This document shows, piece after piece, positions 56,301 to 62,335 of a stretch of 64,000 nt of DNA (position 1 is its first letter; the number at the start of each line of letters is the position of its first letter). The notes below the pieces were generated by a model. The model was not told the origin of the DNA. It made no database searches and saw only the letters and a list, made by a program, of their open reading frames with translations. This DNA comes from Eunapius fragilis (lineage: Eukaryota; Porifera; Demospongiae; Spongillida; Spongillidae). The position numbers and the translations under genes are program-made. The stretch lies in the NCBI GenBank assembly GCA_963681505.1, contig OY811980.1:4612004-4676003 (forward strand), in the 5' to 3' direction.

Positions 56301-56698
56301 GGAAAACCTGCGTTGCAACGGTGATTTGGGTGTTAAAAATATTAAGAAAACAAGTAGATAAAAACATTCTCCCTGAGAAAGTTGGGGGGATATAGGTTTT
56401 GCAGGCAAGTCGTATACTGGTGTAAAAAGCAAGGAAACAAGTTTTATCACCAACTTTCCCACCAACTTTCTCAGGGAGAATGTTTTTATTTACTTGTCAT
56501 ACAATAATTTGTACACAACAAAAACTGATTGATGCATGTCATTTTGTTGCGTCCACTTGTTGGATGATCTCTTACCAATGCAAGTTCTGTTGTCGGAAGT
56601 GGTTTGGTATCCAAGGTAGCAACTGCAAACATAGCTTCCAATGGTGATGATACAATTCTGGTTGCATCCACGTTTACCTAGAGTGCATTTATTTATGT
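35114..56698 (-). CDS. Type I membrane protein with an array of calcium-binding EGF domains (3' part of gene)
   Basis: Sixteen exons read right to left: fourteen EGF exons (56576-56698, then 55543-51385), one transmembrane exon (35411-35567) and one tail exon (35114-35300). All EGF exons start and end in phase 1; the last EGF exon joins the transmembrane exon in phase 1, and that joins the tail exon in phase 2. Most EGF domains carry the D-I/L-N/D-E-C start and C-x-N/D-x4-Y/F-x-C motif of calcium-binding EGF, six cysteines each. The product would be a cell-surface adhesion or receptor protein with a short cytoplasmic tail. The 5' end (signal peptide, other domains) is not seen and may lie beyond the fossils at 58.6-64 kb. 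The intron at 35568-51384 is full of mobile DNA. Ligand and function are unknown. Confidence 0.82.
35411..35567 (-). CDS. EGF receptor gene, transmembrane exon
   Basis: Acceptor GTGATTCACAG and donor CCAAG then GTAAAT bound 157 bp. It reads [14 protein letters not shown], a hydrophobic span [20 protein letters not shown] (about 23 residues with the next FIG), then [14 protein letters not shown]. The positive cluster KCKAKRR after the span sets the tail inside the cell (positive-inside rule), giving type I topology. Confidence 0.86.
35632..36890 (-). mobile_element. 5'-truncated LINE, CR1/Jockey-like, copy 2
   Basis: The minus strand encodes RT palm motifs: [36 protein letters not shown] and a (A)ADDTKL catalytic box, then (about 36540-35930) the thumb and C-terminal domain with [18 protein letters not shown] and [16 protein letters not shown]. 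Frame breaks occur near 36535 and after 35930, where [11 protein letters not shown] and [10 protein letters not shown] words remain in other frames. The 3' tail is (ATCAA)n on the element strand (35632-35659). It is the same family as 8165-8772. It lies in the long intron of the receptor gene, same strand. Confidence 0.85.
36891..37423. other. Unassigned intronic sequence
   Basis: Nothing was recognised between the LINE 5' truncation point and the next retroelement fossil. Confidence 0.4.
37424..37972 (-). mobile_element. Fossil retroelement fragment, class uncertain
   Basis: Minus-strand words [38 protein letters not shown] and, upstream, SKGLGLSLE recall the C-terminal part of a reverse-transcriptase protein frequent in aquatic invertebrates and fish (GGDVVxRHN, RPADILV). 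That likeness is from memory. Only a piece is present; it looks old, with about two breaks. Confidence 0.45.
37973..38395. other. Unassigned; G run at 38066-38093
   Basis: A plus-strand frame continues on both sides of the 28-base G run ([20 protein letters not shown], then a diverged second copy [20 protein letters not shown]), so a roughly 60-residue unit seems duplicated. No family was recognised. It may be part of the neighbouring LTR fossil. Confidence 0.3.
38396..39990 (-). mobile_element. Small fossil LTR element G2
   Basis: Two direct copies share GCCAAGCTGC, CTCCTCCAGCTGC, GATAATCCACACCAGAC and CCAAATACGCGAACAATAC (about 38425-38530 and 39715-39815) and are taken as LTRs. The right copy ends at 39692 with TGTGAGGATC. 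Next to it the minus strand has CATGGTGGCAGCAGTGGGAT, resembling the G1 leader, and a short gag-like start. Only about 1 kb separates the LTRs and part of that is an insertion, so it is a broken remnant without pol. LTR differences are clearly more numerous than in G1, so it is older. Confidence 0.5.
39005..39555. mobile_element. CAAGATCTTG-type insertion with G-rich hAT-like end
   Basis: The left block 39005-39125 and right block 39415-39555 carry the AAGATCTTG(C/G)C and GGCAAGATCTTGGGC words of 16728-16872 and the ends CCAGCAAAAAAT / TTTTTGCTGGA. Between them lies a second element: CAGAGGCGGATCC (39123), G runs, GGGTGTTGCAACCCCCC and a GAAATCCTG right end (about 39417). So one transposon is nested in another, both inside fossil G2. 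Confidence 0.55.
39991..40672. other. Unassigned sequence left of the hAT element
   Basis: Purine-rich, with small frames lacking any domain; a 9-base G run near 40460. No gene was recognised. Confidence 0.4.
40929..41828 (+). pseudogene. hAT transposase, N-terminal and middle part (ZMYM/TTF-finger type)
   Basis: ATG at 40929 opens with [20 protein letters not shown]. After a break or short intron near 41065 comes [20 protein letters not shown] then GFSCHERS, a TTF-type finger of hAT proteins. Then [14 protein letters not shown] and HCYGHALNL, two landmarks of the hAT catalytic fold, followed by [20 protein letters not shown] and [20 protein letters not shown] in a shifted frame. The segment normally between finger and CRGQ (the DUF4371-type region) is missing, and a frame change occurs near 41620. 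The sequence is interrupted at about 41828 by TATACGC-rich DNA. Confidence 0.78.
41829..42301. other. TATACGC-rich insertion boundary
   Basis: TATACGC/GCGTATA words recur (41838-41890), as at 48340-48400 and 48640-48700. This is probably part of the element that split the transposase gene. Nothing coding was seen. Confidence 0.4.
42302..42747. mobile_element. hAT-like MITE made of G and C runs (446 bp)
   Basis: Ends CAGAGGCGGATCCAAGG and complement of the right end CAGGGGCGGATACAGGATTT. Inside: GGGTTGCAAACCCCCC, four C runs of 9-24 bases, two or three copies of CCCGCTTTTCGTATC-ACCTGAAGCGGA, and the hairpin at 42604-42699. No coding sequence. No sure target duplication. Confidence 0.65.
42604..42699. 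repeat. Perfect 41-bp inverted repeat between C runs
   Basis: Arms 42604-42644 and 42659-42699 are perfectly complementary (AGTCTCGTACCCAGACCGTC... to GCGATTATCGC) around a 14-base loop. C runs of about 20-24 bases lie on both sides. Confidence 0.93.
42748..43244. other. Unassigned; C run at 42980-42999
   Basis: No gene. A G run lies at 42871-42881, a short TTAGGG-like stretch at 42898-42915 and a C run at 42980-42999. Confidence 0.4.
43245..43545. repeat. Diverged two-copy tandem repeat, about 180 bp
   Basis: GGTGAGTGGTTTGCT, ATTTTTCATGTCTG, GCACATTCAAGTG, AGCTTCAAATTGGTC, ACCCCAAT and GGGGTCA-TGTGACTG occur twice in the same order. Confidence 0.75.
43552..43935. repeat. 155-bp tandem repeat, 2.5 copies
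   Basis: Units start at 43552, 43707 and 43862 with CCCTAA-TTCTGTCGCAATTC and contain CCACATTGCAGGATAGAGGG and GACCGGAAGTGGGCGTTAC. Copies are about 95% alike by eye. Confidence 0.88.
43936..44689. other. Unassigned
   Basis: A small hairpin TAGATAGTTTAGAAAACTATCTA lies near 44091. No gene was recognised. Confidence 0.4.
44690..46745. repeat. 36-bp minisatellite, about 2 kb
   Basis: More than 50 copies of a unit like GGTCCAGCTGCTTACAGTGG followed by GTACATGGGGGCAGGG, with variants (GTTGCTTACAG; GAGCACATGGGGGA; GGCATGGGTACATGGGGGA) arranged in blocks that suggest higher-order duplications at 45200-45750. G/C strand bias is strong. Long frames across it ([12 protein letters not shown] type) are artefacts of a stop-free unit. 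Confidence 0.95.
46746..47990. other. Unassigned; old dispersed repeat and exon-like bits
   Basis: 46965-47215 matches 56770-57000 in reverse complement (diverged). Further right, an acceptor-like CTTGTATAG at 47691 is followed by [15 protein letters not shown] and a donor GTAGGA near 47742, a plausible but unassigned mini-exon. Confidence 0.35.
46965..47215 (-). repeat. Old dispersed repeat, copy 1 (inverted)
   Basis: On the minus strand GCGGCCATACAATTTGTGGA, CTTGAAATATTGAAA, CTAGCAACCACC, AAAAGCCATACAA, TTGTTCTATTTGTAGCC and TCACATGGC occur in the same order as the plus-strand words at 56770-56970. About 70% identity by eye. Confidence 0.6.
47991..48330 (-). pseudogene. Inverted duplicate of the hAT transposase C-terminal part
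   Basis: The minus strand reads [20 protein letters not shown], then [20 protein letters not shown], and [20 protein letters not shown] then [11 protein letters not shown]. It mirrors 48704-49000 with few differences. In hAT proteins this segment precedes the C-terminal dimerisation region. It lies opposite in strand to the other transposase pieces. Confidence 0.75.
48333..48703. mobile_element. MITE with TATACGC-rich inverted ends
   Basis: Left end AGGATATACGCAATTGTATA then CTCATGCGTATATTTCGAG; right end is its complement near 48703. The TIRs are about 50-60 bp, the middle is unique. It separates the two inverted transposase copies, so the inverted repeat continues outward from its ends. 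Confidence 0.65.
48704..49420 (+). pseudogene. hAT transposase, C-terminal part
   Basis: Reads [20 protein letters not shown] through [13 protein letters not shown], then frame-shifted pieces equivalent to [20 protein letters not shown] and, later, [16 protein letters not shown] and [17 protein letters not shown]. The order matches the 3' half of ZMYM1-like hAT transposases. Multiple frame changes show it is dead. The right TIR of the element follows at 49505-49543. Confidence 0.72.
49646..49883. mobile_element. MITE, GGGACAGTGTCC family, copy 1
   Basis: Ends GGGACAGTGTCCAGCAAAAT and its complement (GCTGGACACTGTCCC). 238 bp, no coding. Flanked by AT-rich sequence ending or starting with TA. 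Confidence 0.88.
49928..50147. mobile_element. MITE, GGGACAGTGTCC family, copy 2 (right end missing)
   Basis: Starts GGGACAGTGTCCAGCAGAAT and matches copy 1 through AAAAAGTACCAT, then stops short of the right TIR, 9 bp before copy 3 begins. Confidence 0.85.
50157..50407. mobile_element. MITE, GGGACAGTGTCC family, copy 3 (inverted)
   Basis: Full copy of 251 bp in the opposite orientation to copies 1 and 2; both TIRs are present. With copy 2 it makes a 480-bp near palindrome. (TA)n tracts lie at both outer edges. Confidence 0.88.
50408..51384. other. Intronic, with a truncated MITE
   Basis: Apart from the MITE at 50553-50760, no gene or repeat was recognised. Confidence 0.45.
50553..50760. 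mobile_element. MITE, GGTCGAGGCAGC family, copy 2 (right end lost)
   Basis: Starts GAGGTCGAAGCAGTAAAAAG then GGACCTAGCGCATATTATAA and follows copy 1 until about 50760, where the right TIR should begin. Confidence 0.8.
51385..51519 (-). CDS. EGF exon 14 (membrane-proximal)
   Basis: 135 bp, acceptor CACATGCAG, donor GCAA then GTAAGT. Reads [20 protein letters not shown] then [19 protein letters not shown] and NKENA. Calcium-binding motif is complete (Asp in C-x-D-x4-Y-x-C). It is 12 bp longer than the others and the most diverged, as expected of the unit next to the membrane. Its phase matches the transmembrane exon. Confidence 0.85.
51520..52629. other. Intron, 1.1 kb
   Basis: No exon, repeat or mobile element was recognised. 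Confidence 0.45.
52630..52752 (-). CDS. EGF exon 13 (type B-like)
   Basis: 123 bp, phase 1 to 1. Reads [20 protein letters not shown] then [20 protein letters not shown]. Six cysteines and the calcium-binding motif are present. Confidence 0.86.
52838..52960 (-). CDS. EGF exon 12 (type A-like)
   Basis: 123 bp. Reads [20 protein letters not shown] then [19 protein letters not shown]. Acceptor CCGCGTAG, donor GTGAGA. Complete calcium-binding motif (F in place of Y). Confidence 0.86.
53021..53250. mobile_element. MITE, GGTCGAGGCAGC family, copy 3
   Basis: Ends GGGATCGTGGCAGCAAAAAG and its complement ...CCAAGATCCC. 230 bp with both TIRs, in the intron between EGF exons 11 and 12, next to a decayed exon. 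Confidence 0.82.
53290..53332 (-). pseudogene. Remnant of a type B EGF exon
   Basis: CATACCCACAGAAATTCTGA then TGTCAGCAGGCAGTTGGTAT matches the 3' end of the type B exons (splice donor included), but homology stops after about 43 bp where the rest of the exon should be. The intact MITE copy lies 40 bp away. Type B partner of exon 11 has therefore been lost. Confidence 0.7.
53372..53494 (-). CDS. EGF exon 11 (type A)
   Basis: 123 bp. Reads [20 protein letters not shown] then [20 protein letters not shown]. Calcium-binding motif complete. Confidence 0.87.
53727..53849 (-). CDS. EGF exon 10 (type A)
   Basis: 123 bp. Reads [20 protein letters not shown] then [20 protein letters not shown]. Donor is GTAATA, weaker than its sisters. 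Confidence 0.86.
53952..54074 (-). CDS. EGF exon 9 (type B)
   Basis: 123 bp. Reads [20 protein letters not shown] then [20 protein letters not shown]. Six cysteines and calcium-binding motif present. Confidence 0.87.
54183..54305 (-). CDS. EGF exon 8 (type A)
   Basis: 123 bp. Same as exon 6 except CYHGY in place of CYLGY. Confidence 0.87.
54408..54530 (-). CDS. EGF exon 7 (type B)
   Basis: 123 bp, apparently identical in sequence to exon 9. Confidence 0.87.
54638..54760 (-). CDS. EGF exon 6 (type A)
   Basis: 123 bp. Reads [20 protein letters not shown] then [20 protein letters not shown]; differs from exon 4 by one residue (E for G before the second cysteine). Confidence 0.87.
54860..54982 (-). 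CDS. EGF exon 5 (type B)
   Basis: 123 bp, as exon 3 but with one change (ACATCTCCTTG), which turns the residue before RCNQIC from S to R. Confidence 0.86.
55090..55212 (-). CDS. EGF exon 4 (type A)
   Basis: 123 bp. Reads [20 protein letters not shown] then [20 protein letters not shown]. Acceptor ACCCCATAG, donor GTAAGT. Confidence 0.88.
55312..55434 (-). CDS. EGF exon 3 (type B)
   Basis: 123 bp. Reads [20 protein letters not shown] then [20 protein letters not shown]. Acceptor CCACACAG, donor GTATGG. Confidence 0.88.
55543..55665 (-). CDS. EGF exon 2 (type A)
   Basis: 123 bp. Reads [20 protein letters not shown] then [20 protein letters not shown]. It ends the 453-bp array; sequence to its right is different. 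Confidence 0.87.
55666..56349. other. Intron sequence, unassigned
   Basis: (TTA)n-like A/T-rich tract at 55690-55735, then unique-looking sequence with a small hairpin (GCCTAAAAGC...GCTTTTAGGC near 56170-56210). No exon was recognised. Confidence 0.4.
56350..56497. mobile_element. Foldback element, ACAAG family, copy 3 (short)
   Basis: Ends ACAAGTAGATAAAAACATTC and complement of ACAAGTAAATAAAAACATTC. It matches the outer 100 bp of copy 2 (18756) on the left and 40 bp on the right, with the inner part of the right arm missing. It lies in the intron between EGF exons 1 and 2. Confidence 0.85.
56576..56698 (-). CDS. EGF exon 1 of those seen (type A, diverged)
   Basis: 123 bp. Reads [20 protein letters not shown] then [20 protein letters not shown]. 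Six cysteines remain, but N-K-C replaces N-E-C and I replaces N in the C-x-N-x4-Y-x-C motif, so calcium binding and beta-hydroxylation are doubtful. Upstream exons were not found. Confidence 0.82.
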
Positions 56699-57840
56699 CT
56701 GTGTGGTGAATTTCACATCAGATTATTGTTAACTTTGTTTTCAATGAAGGATATATCTCACAGTTGTTTGCGGCCATTCAAATTGTGGACAGTAACCTCA
56801 TTCCCCGAAATATTGAAATGATCACTTAATGACCGAGCAACGAGTCTTGGCAACCACCGACCTTTGAAACATGAGACTGCTTGTTAATACGACACGTCCT
56901 GTTGCCATTTACAAGCCATACAAGGACTGTACCACTATTGTTCTATTTATTGCCCAAATCACATGGCGCAGTGATGTTTCCAAGATGTGGTATGGCTCGC
57001 GAATAGCGACCAGTTTTTGACGGACTTTAAGGCGCTTATTCTCTCTGAAGGACAAATTCTATGGCTAAACTAAAAGTGGAAAACCAAAGGAGACTAAAAG
57101 TACGTCCAGCGTATTGTATGGAACTATTGTCACAATTTTTCTTGGCGATCATAGATACGTTTAAAGTTGAGTGTGCGTATAGTGTACACTTGTAGTGGTC
57201 TATTTTAAGTTTTGCTCGTGAGGCGGCTTCGCTTTAACATTCTGTGCTGCATTGAGCATCATGATACAGGACATAGTAGGTCCTCTGCAAGATAATAAAA
57301 TCTGGCGTGGTTGGACTCAGCCCCTTGCTCTTCGAGAAGGCCAAACCCTGCCTTGACTATGTTGTGGTATGAAATGCGTTTTTAGTGGTACTATAATATT
57401 GAGATGCTGGGGAATGATGCCCTAAGGTTGGCCATGGAATAGTGATGTTCCATGCTTTGTTGATAGATTTCAAATGGTGATATGTGTACCTAGTGATGCA
57501 TGTGCGCAGGGCGCTTCTCTTGTCCTACAGTAACCATTCATGTACACGTGTTGATATTTGATGGCCAGGTGTGGTCCAGGCTTGAAGAGCCTTATGAGGG
57601 TCCCCTATGAGGTTCCCTAATGATACACCATTACAGTATTGTTGATGTTTGGCCTTTAATGTCTGACAAAGGGTGCATCATGATGTTTGAAGCCCTTATC
57701 AGTGGCTTAGGTGGTTTTGACTATTTCATTCTTCTGTATGTGTTTTTATAGTAGACATATTGGAATCGTATCATTGCATCTGTAGTTTCCCCTTCTCCTC
57801 AACCTGTTTGGTCACCTTTGACCTCTGCATAACACTTTGC
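56699..57840. other. Unassigned; contains old dispersed repeat
   Basis: Apart from 56770-57000, no gene or repeat was recognised. Confidence 0.4.
56770..57000 (+). repeat. Old dispersed repeat, copy 2
   Basis: Partner of 46965-47215 (inverted). Shared words include GCGGCCAT-CAAATTGTGGAC, GAAATATTGAAA, GCAACCACCGAC, AAGCCATACAA and TTGTTCTATTT. Similarity may extend to about 57070. Confidence 0.6.
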
Positions 57841-58080
57841 CTTCATAATCTACAAACAAGAATGCACAGAAAGCTTAAAAGCTGGATGTGCTGGTTGTGG
57901 CCATGTGTACAAAGACCAGCTGCGGGTCACAGTTATGACAGAAAGAGCTCAAAGATCTTCATGAAGATTCCATGGGTCATGTGGAGCTCAAGTATCCATC
58001 CTACTGGTGTAAATACACAATTGAGATACTCACCTGTGACTGCTGGGAACATAAAGTGTGGCTCTGATATGCAGTACACC
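57841..58080 (+). pseudogene. Possible PARP-type zinc-finger fragment
   Basis: One frame reads IYKQECTESLKAGCAGCGHV then YKDQLRVTVMTER and stops; an overlapping frame continues KDLHEDSMGHVELKYPSYWC then KYTIEILTCDC. The spacing (A-x-C-x2-C-x4-YKDQLRV, later W-C) resembles a PARP-type finger (A-x-C-x2-C-x4-I-x-K-x-x-L-R). A frame shift between the halves, or a missed intron, is required. Weak likeness; it could also be part of a transposon. Confidence 0.28.
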
Positions 58081-58619
58081 TCCAGAAGCCATAAGGACCT
58101 ATGGTTAGAATGGTTAGATGTGATGGTTTCCAGTGTTCTTTCTGGAAAGGCTCCTATGCAACTAGCATTTGATCCTTATCTATTTCTGGTCAGCGGTGGA
58201 CATTAGGTGAGTAATGTGGTGGTAAAACCCTTTATTTTATTAACTGTGATGAGACCGTTTGGATATGCCTGTGTATGCTTTTCACCTCTCATGGACTGAT
58301 ATCTGGGTAGACGTTATATGCACATATATGTACATGTAAGCTTTCATCATGTATCTTACATTGGTATACATAATTTGTGGAGCTGTAATATGTTGTAGCT
58401 CTGTCCCGCTATTCAGACGTTCAGAAAATTCGGTACACTTATACGATGGCCTGTTTCTCTTTTCTGTAGCCACCAAAAGGCTTCTACACATGCAATCTGC
58501 AGTGTTGCTAGACCTTATAGTTGTGCGGATCGAGTCAACTACTGTGAACGGATTGTATAACAAACTATGCCGATTATTTATAAAAAACACACTCGTGATT
58601 TGTGTGTTGAAAGAAAAAA
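58081..58619. other. Unassigned
   Basis: Small frames on both strands lack domains or splice support. Confidence 0.35.
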
Positions 58620-58894
58620 TGTGACACATTCTGTCGTGTATTCGTACGCGATGGATCGGAAAATAGGACTTAGTACTGGCACAGCTAACTTGAATCACGA
58701 AATCTCTTTAGAGCGAACACAGAAGAATTATATCTACACAGGAAAACACACCAGAATATATGTAGAGCATGGACAACAGAACAATACACAAAAGACAGGG
58801 TTTAATTGTTAGTGGGGAGGTGTGAAGAGGCAGGCGCAGGCATAGCGAGGCGTGCTCCACTGGCCACCATTGTGCATGCATGTCCATTGTCACA
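58620..58894 (-). repeat. Probable 3' LTR of fossil G4
   Basis: On plus it starts TGTGACACATTC and ends CATTGTCACA, giving TGTGACA.../...TGTCACA inverted ends. Just right of it (upstream on the element strand) lies the purine-rich GGCAGGGAGGTGT, as expected of a polypurine tract. The matching 5' LTR would lie beyond the window, so this is inferred from ends and position only. Confidence 0.45.
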
Positions 58895-59036
58895 ACACCT
58901 CCCTGCCAGCCTTGAAGTACCCATGTAGCAATGAAAGAAGAAAAAGGCGAAAAATCCTCACTGGTGGTGAGGTTTCTGTCGAGTAGATCGACGAAGGTGA
59001 CCAGGGCCATACTGACTACCAGTTGGCCATCTGGGA

Positions 59037-59173
59037 TGTAGTGTCTTAGTCACTCGTTTAAGCCGCTACAAGAGAGGTGAACATCTCGCTGCGTGACTGA
59101 CTCAAAAAGTGATCATCCTTTTACGTGCATGCGCTAACATATTACAATTGACACACACACACAATATATTACA
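59037..59173 (-). repeat. 3' LTR of fossil G3
   Basis: 137 bp, ends TGTAGTGTC...ATATTACA. It matches 62197-62335 with about four differences and a 2-bp (CA) indel. TGGGA precedes it (59032-59036). Confidence 0.9.
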
Positions 59174-62100
59174 TTTCCCCCTCCCTAAAGTTCAACCCCC
59201 TCTAATGTCCTAACCTATTACATATACTACAGCATGAGTTTAATCACCATTAATGACCATAATAGTCTGGAGGCTTCCTCACTCTTGTCGACCGACGCAC
59301 TGGTGCTGAAATAGGCACTTGTGGCTGTGGTATATCATTGTCCTCTGCACTCGCTCCAGGAATACCAACAGTAGGTGGAATAGAGGGAGGTACTTCAGGG
59401 GGAGCTTGAACACAAGGCTCAGATGAAGATGAATCAGCAGTAGGAACAGCTGCTTCGTCAGAAGAACTTGGTGAAACCACAGGGGTACTTGACGGACCTG
59501 ATGGAATGACATTAGGGTTGTCCACATAGACATCATCACTAGCGTCTACTTGAGAGTTGTGGCGGGCCCTCAGATGGTCTATATGTCTGCGGACTACTCC
59601 ACTTCCAATCTTAACAGTATAAGAGAGAGGCCCGGTAACAGTGACAATGACTCCTGGAATCCACTTTTTGGGAAAACGAAAATCCCGAACGTATACCAGG
59701 TCACCTTCAACAAACTTACGCTCACTGATACCCCGAGTATCATGATCCTGCTTCTGCGCGGCTTGGCGAGACTCCACTCGAACAGCAAGGTCAGGATGCA
59801 AAATGTCAAGTCGGGAACGAGGGCGACGACCCAGCAAAAGTTCAGCCGGTGATGAACCTGTGGTACTGTGAGGAGTCAACCGGTACTTAAACAAGAAACA
59901 AGATAGTTTTGTTTCAATAGATCCTAGCTTTTGGTGTAGAAGACCCTGCTTGAAAGTCTGAACGGCTCTTTCGGCTAAACCATTTGTCGAGGGATGATAG
60001 GGGGCAGACTTGACGTGGATTATACCATTCTGACTCGTAAACAATCTGAACTCTTCACTCACGAAAGCCGGCCCATTGTCTGTTACTATCTTCCGTGGTA
60101 CCCCATGAATTGCAAATATGCTCTTCAAATGCTCAATAGTAGGTACCGCTGATATCGACTTCATAAGGTGAACCTCGAGCCACTTTGAGTGGGCATCAAT
60201 CAACACCAAAAACATATGTCCCATGAATGGCCCTGCAAAATCGATATGCAACCGAGACCAGGGTTCTTGGGGCCATTCCCACGGATGGAGAGGAGCCACT
60301 GGTAGCAGGAATCAAAATGACTGACTAGTGTCGCATTGCTTGACTACATCCTCTATCTCTTTATCCATATTGGGCCACCACACATATCCTCGAGCTAAGC
60401 CTTTCATCTTATTAATCCCTGGGTGCGATTCATGCAATTCTGCCAAGACTTGTTGCCTGCCCTGTGGTGGAATGATAACTCCAGCTCTCCACAACAAACA
60501 ACCATCCAAAACACTTAACTCATTCTTTCTCTGCTGATAGGAGCTCAAATCGTCACCTAGATTTCCGCCAGGCCACCCACTCTTAACAAATCCTCGAACT
60601 CTCGACAGAACTGGGTCTCGGTCCGTCCAACCCCTAATTTGGCTAACCGTAATAGGAATGGTTGAGAGTAAGTCAAGTAAGGTAAGAACATCTCCAGGAG
60701 TGGATATGCAACTAATGGATTGTGGGCTGGGCAGACGGCTGAAGGCATCAGCATTGGCATGTTGAGCTCCAGACTTGTATTTGATTGAGTATTGGTACGT
60801 GCTAAGTGCTAAAGCCCACCTCTGTATTCTAGATGAGGCCATAGGTGGTATACCCCTATGTTCTCCGAATAAATAGATAAGTGGTTTATGGTCAGAAAAG
60901 ATGGTAAAAGGACGACCATACAAGTACTGATGAAATTTGGGAACACCAAAGTATATAGCCAAAGCTTCCTTATCCAATTGGGAATAACCCTTTTCAGCAG
61001 GTGACAAGGTACGTGAAACAAATCCTATAGGTCTCTCCGATCCATCCTCCATTTCGTGGGACAGTACTGCCCCTATCCCGTAGGGTGAAGCATCACACGT
61101 CAGAAGTATTGGCTTGTGGCTATCATAATGCACCAAAAGAGCTGATGTCTTCAACATGTTTTTTGCAGCAGCAAACGCCTGCTCCTGTTCAGATGTCCAA
61201 CTCCATTTCTGCTGTTTTCTCAACAATTGGTTTAAAGTGGACATCTTGGAGGCAAGGTTTGGCAAAAACTTGGAATAATAATTAAGCAGTCCCAAGAAAG
61301 ATTTTAATTCTGTGATATTCTTGGGTGATTGTGCTTCGTTTATCGCCTGAACCTTTGCATCGGTAAAACCTCTTCCTCATTCTCTTCGTCGTTTATTCTA
61401 TGAGTTTTCTCCACAGCATCTTCTCTCTTGTGAGTAACACCTCTACACACTTTGGCTAAATGCCCGCGTTTACCACATTGACTACAGATTGCTCCCTTAA
61501 ACCTACAAGATGAGGCATAATGGTTTCCTCCACATCTGTAGCATTCTTTTACTTTTTTAGCCTTATCCTTTGGTCTACTTCCTACCGCATTGATCACGGG
61601 GGGTACAGTGGTAGGCACAAAGGATTGTAACTCAATTGCATGTTTATTTGCAGATTCCACTGCTAAGGCTGTTTGAAATGCCCTTTCGAATGTTAACTCA
61701 ACCTCTCCTAGTAGGCGCCTCTGAATACGCTCGTCCTTCACCCCGCAAACTAAACGGTCTCTTAATACGCCCTGCAGGGTATCACCAAATGCACAATGTT
61801 CTGACAATTGTCTTAAAGCAGCTACAAAATCCGCATTGGACTCCCCTTCTCCCCTTACACGAGAATTAAATTTGAACCGCTGCATAATAACTGAAGGCTT
61901 TGGTTGGAGGTGGCTAGCCACTAACTCTACAATCTCCTTATAGGTTTTCTCACCTGGTTTAAGTGGTGTCGACAAATTTCGTATTAGTCGATACGTCGGC
62001 GCTCCACATGAACTCAGTAGAACGGCGCGTCGAGTCTCCTGTTGTCGACTCCATCCGCCACAAAGTAGTGCTCAGCGCGCTCCACGTATGACCCCCACTC

Positions 62101-62196
62101 TTCTGTCCCTGGCATGAACTCCGGCAAAAATCCGTGTTTCACCGCCATTTCGTGACAGCAAACAAAAGAGTTGTACTTTTCCCTCGTCGCCAAAAA

Positions 62197-62335
62197 TGTA
62201 GTGTCCTAGTCACTCGTTTAAGCCGCTACAAGAGAGGTGAACATCTCGCTGCGTGACTGACTCAAAAAGTGATCATCCTTTTACGCGCATGCGCTAACAT
62301 ATTACAATTGACACACACACACACAATGTATTACA
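62197..62335 (-). repeat. 5' LTR of fossil G3
   Basis: 139 bp, TGTAGTGTCC...TGTATTACA. TGGGA follows at 62336-62340, repeating the bases before the other LTR. Confidence 0.9.

Larger units (their letters stand above)
59037..62335 (-). mobile_element. Fossil Ty3-type LTR element G3, nested in G4 (3.3 kb)
   Basis: Two near-identical short LTRs and a TGGGA target duplication (59032-59036 and 62336-62340) define it. Minus-strand parts: gag with two zinc knuckles (about 61.98-61.35 kb; CYRCGGNHYASSC and CSQCGKRGHLAKVC), the end of RT with RNase H (about 61.3-60.65 kb), integrase zinc module and core (about 60.45-59.85 kb) and a C-terminal region. It is shorter than a full element of this group and no protease was recognised, so it is broken, with about two breaks. 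Near-identical LTRs make it young, and younger than G4. Confidence 0.9.

Noticed and set aside
58282-58812. Frames of 81-138 codons on both strands left of the G4 LTR
   Set aside because: They overlap each other and the probable LTR, have no domain and no splice support.
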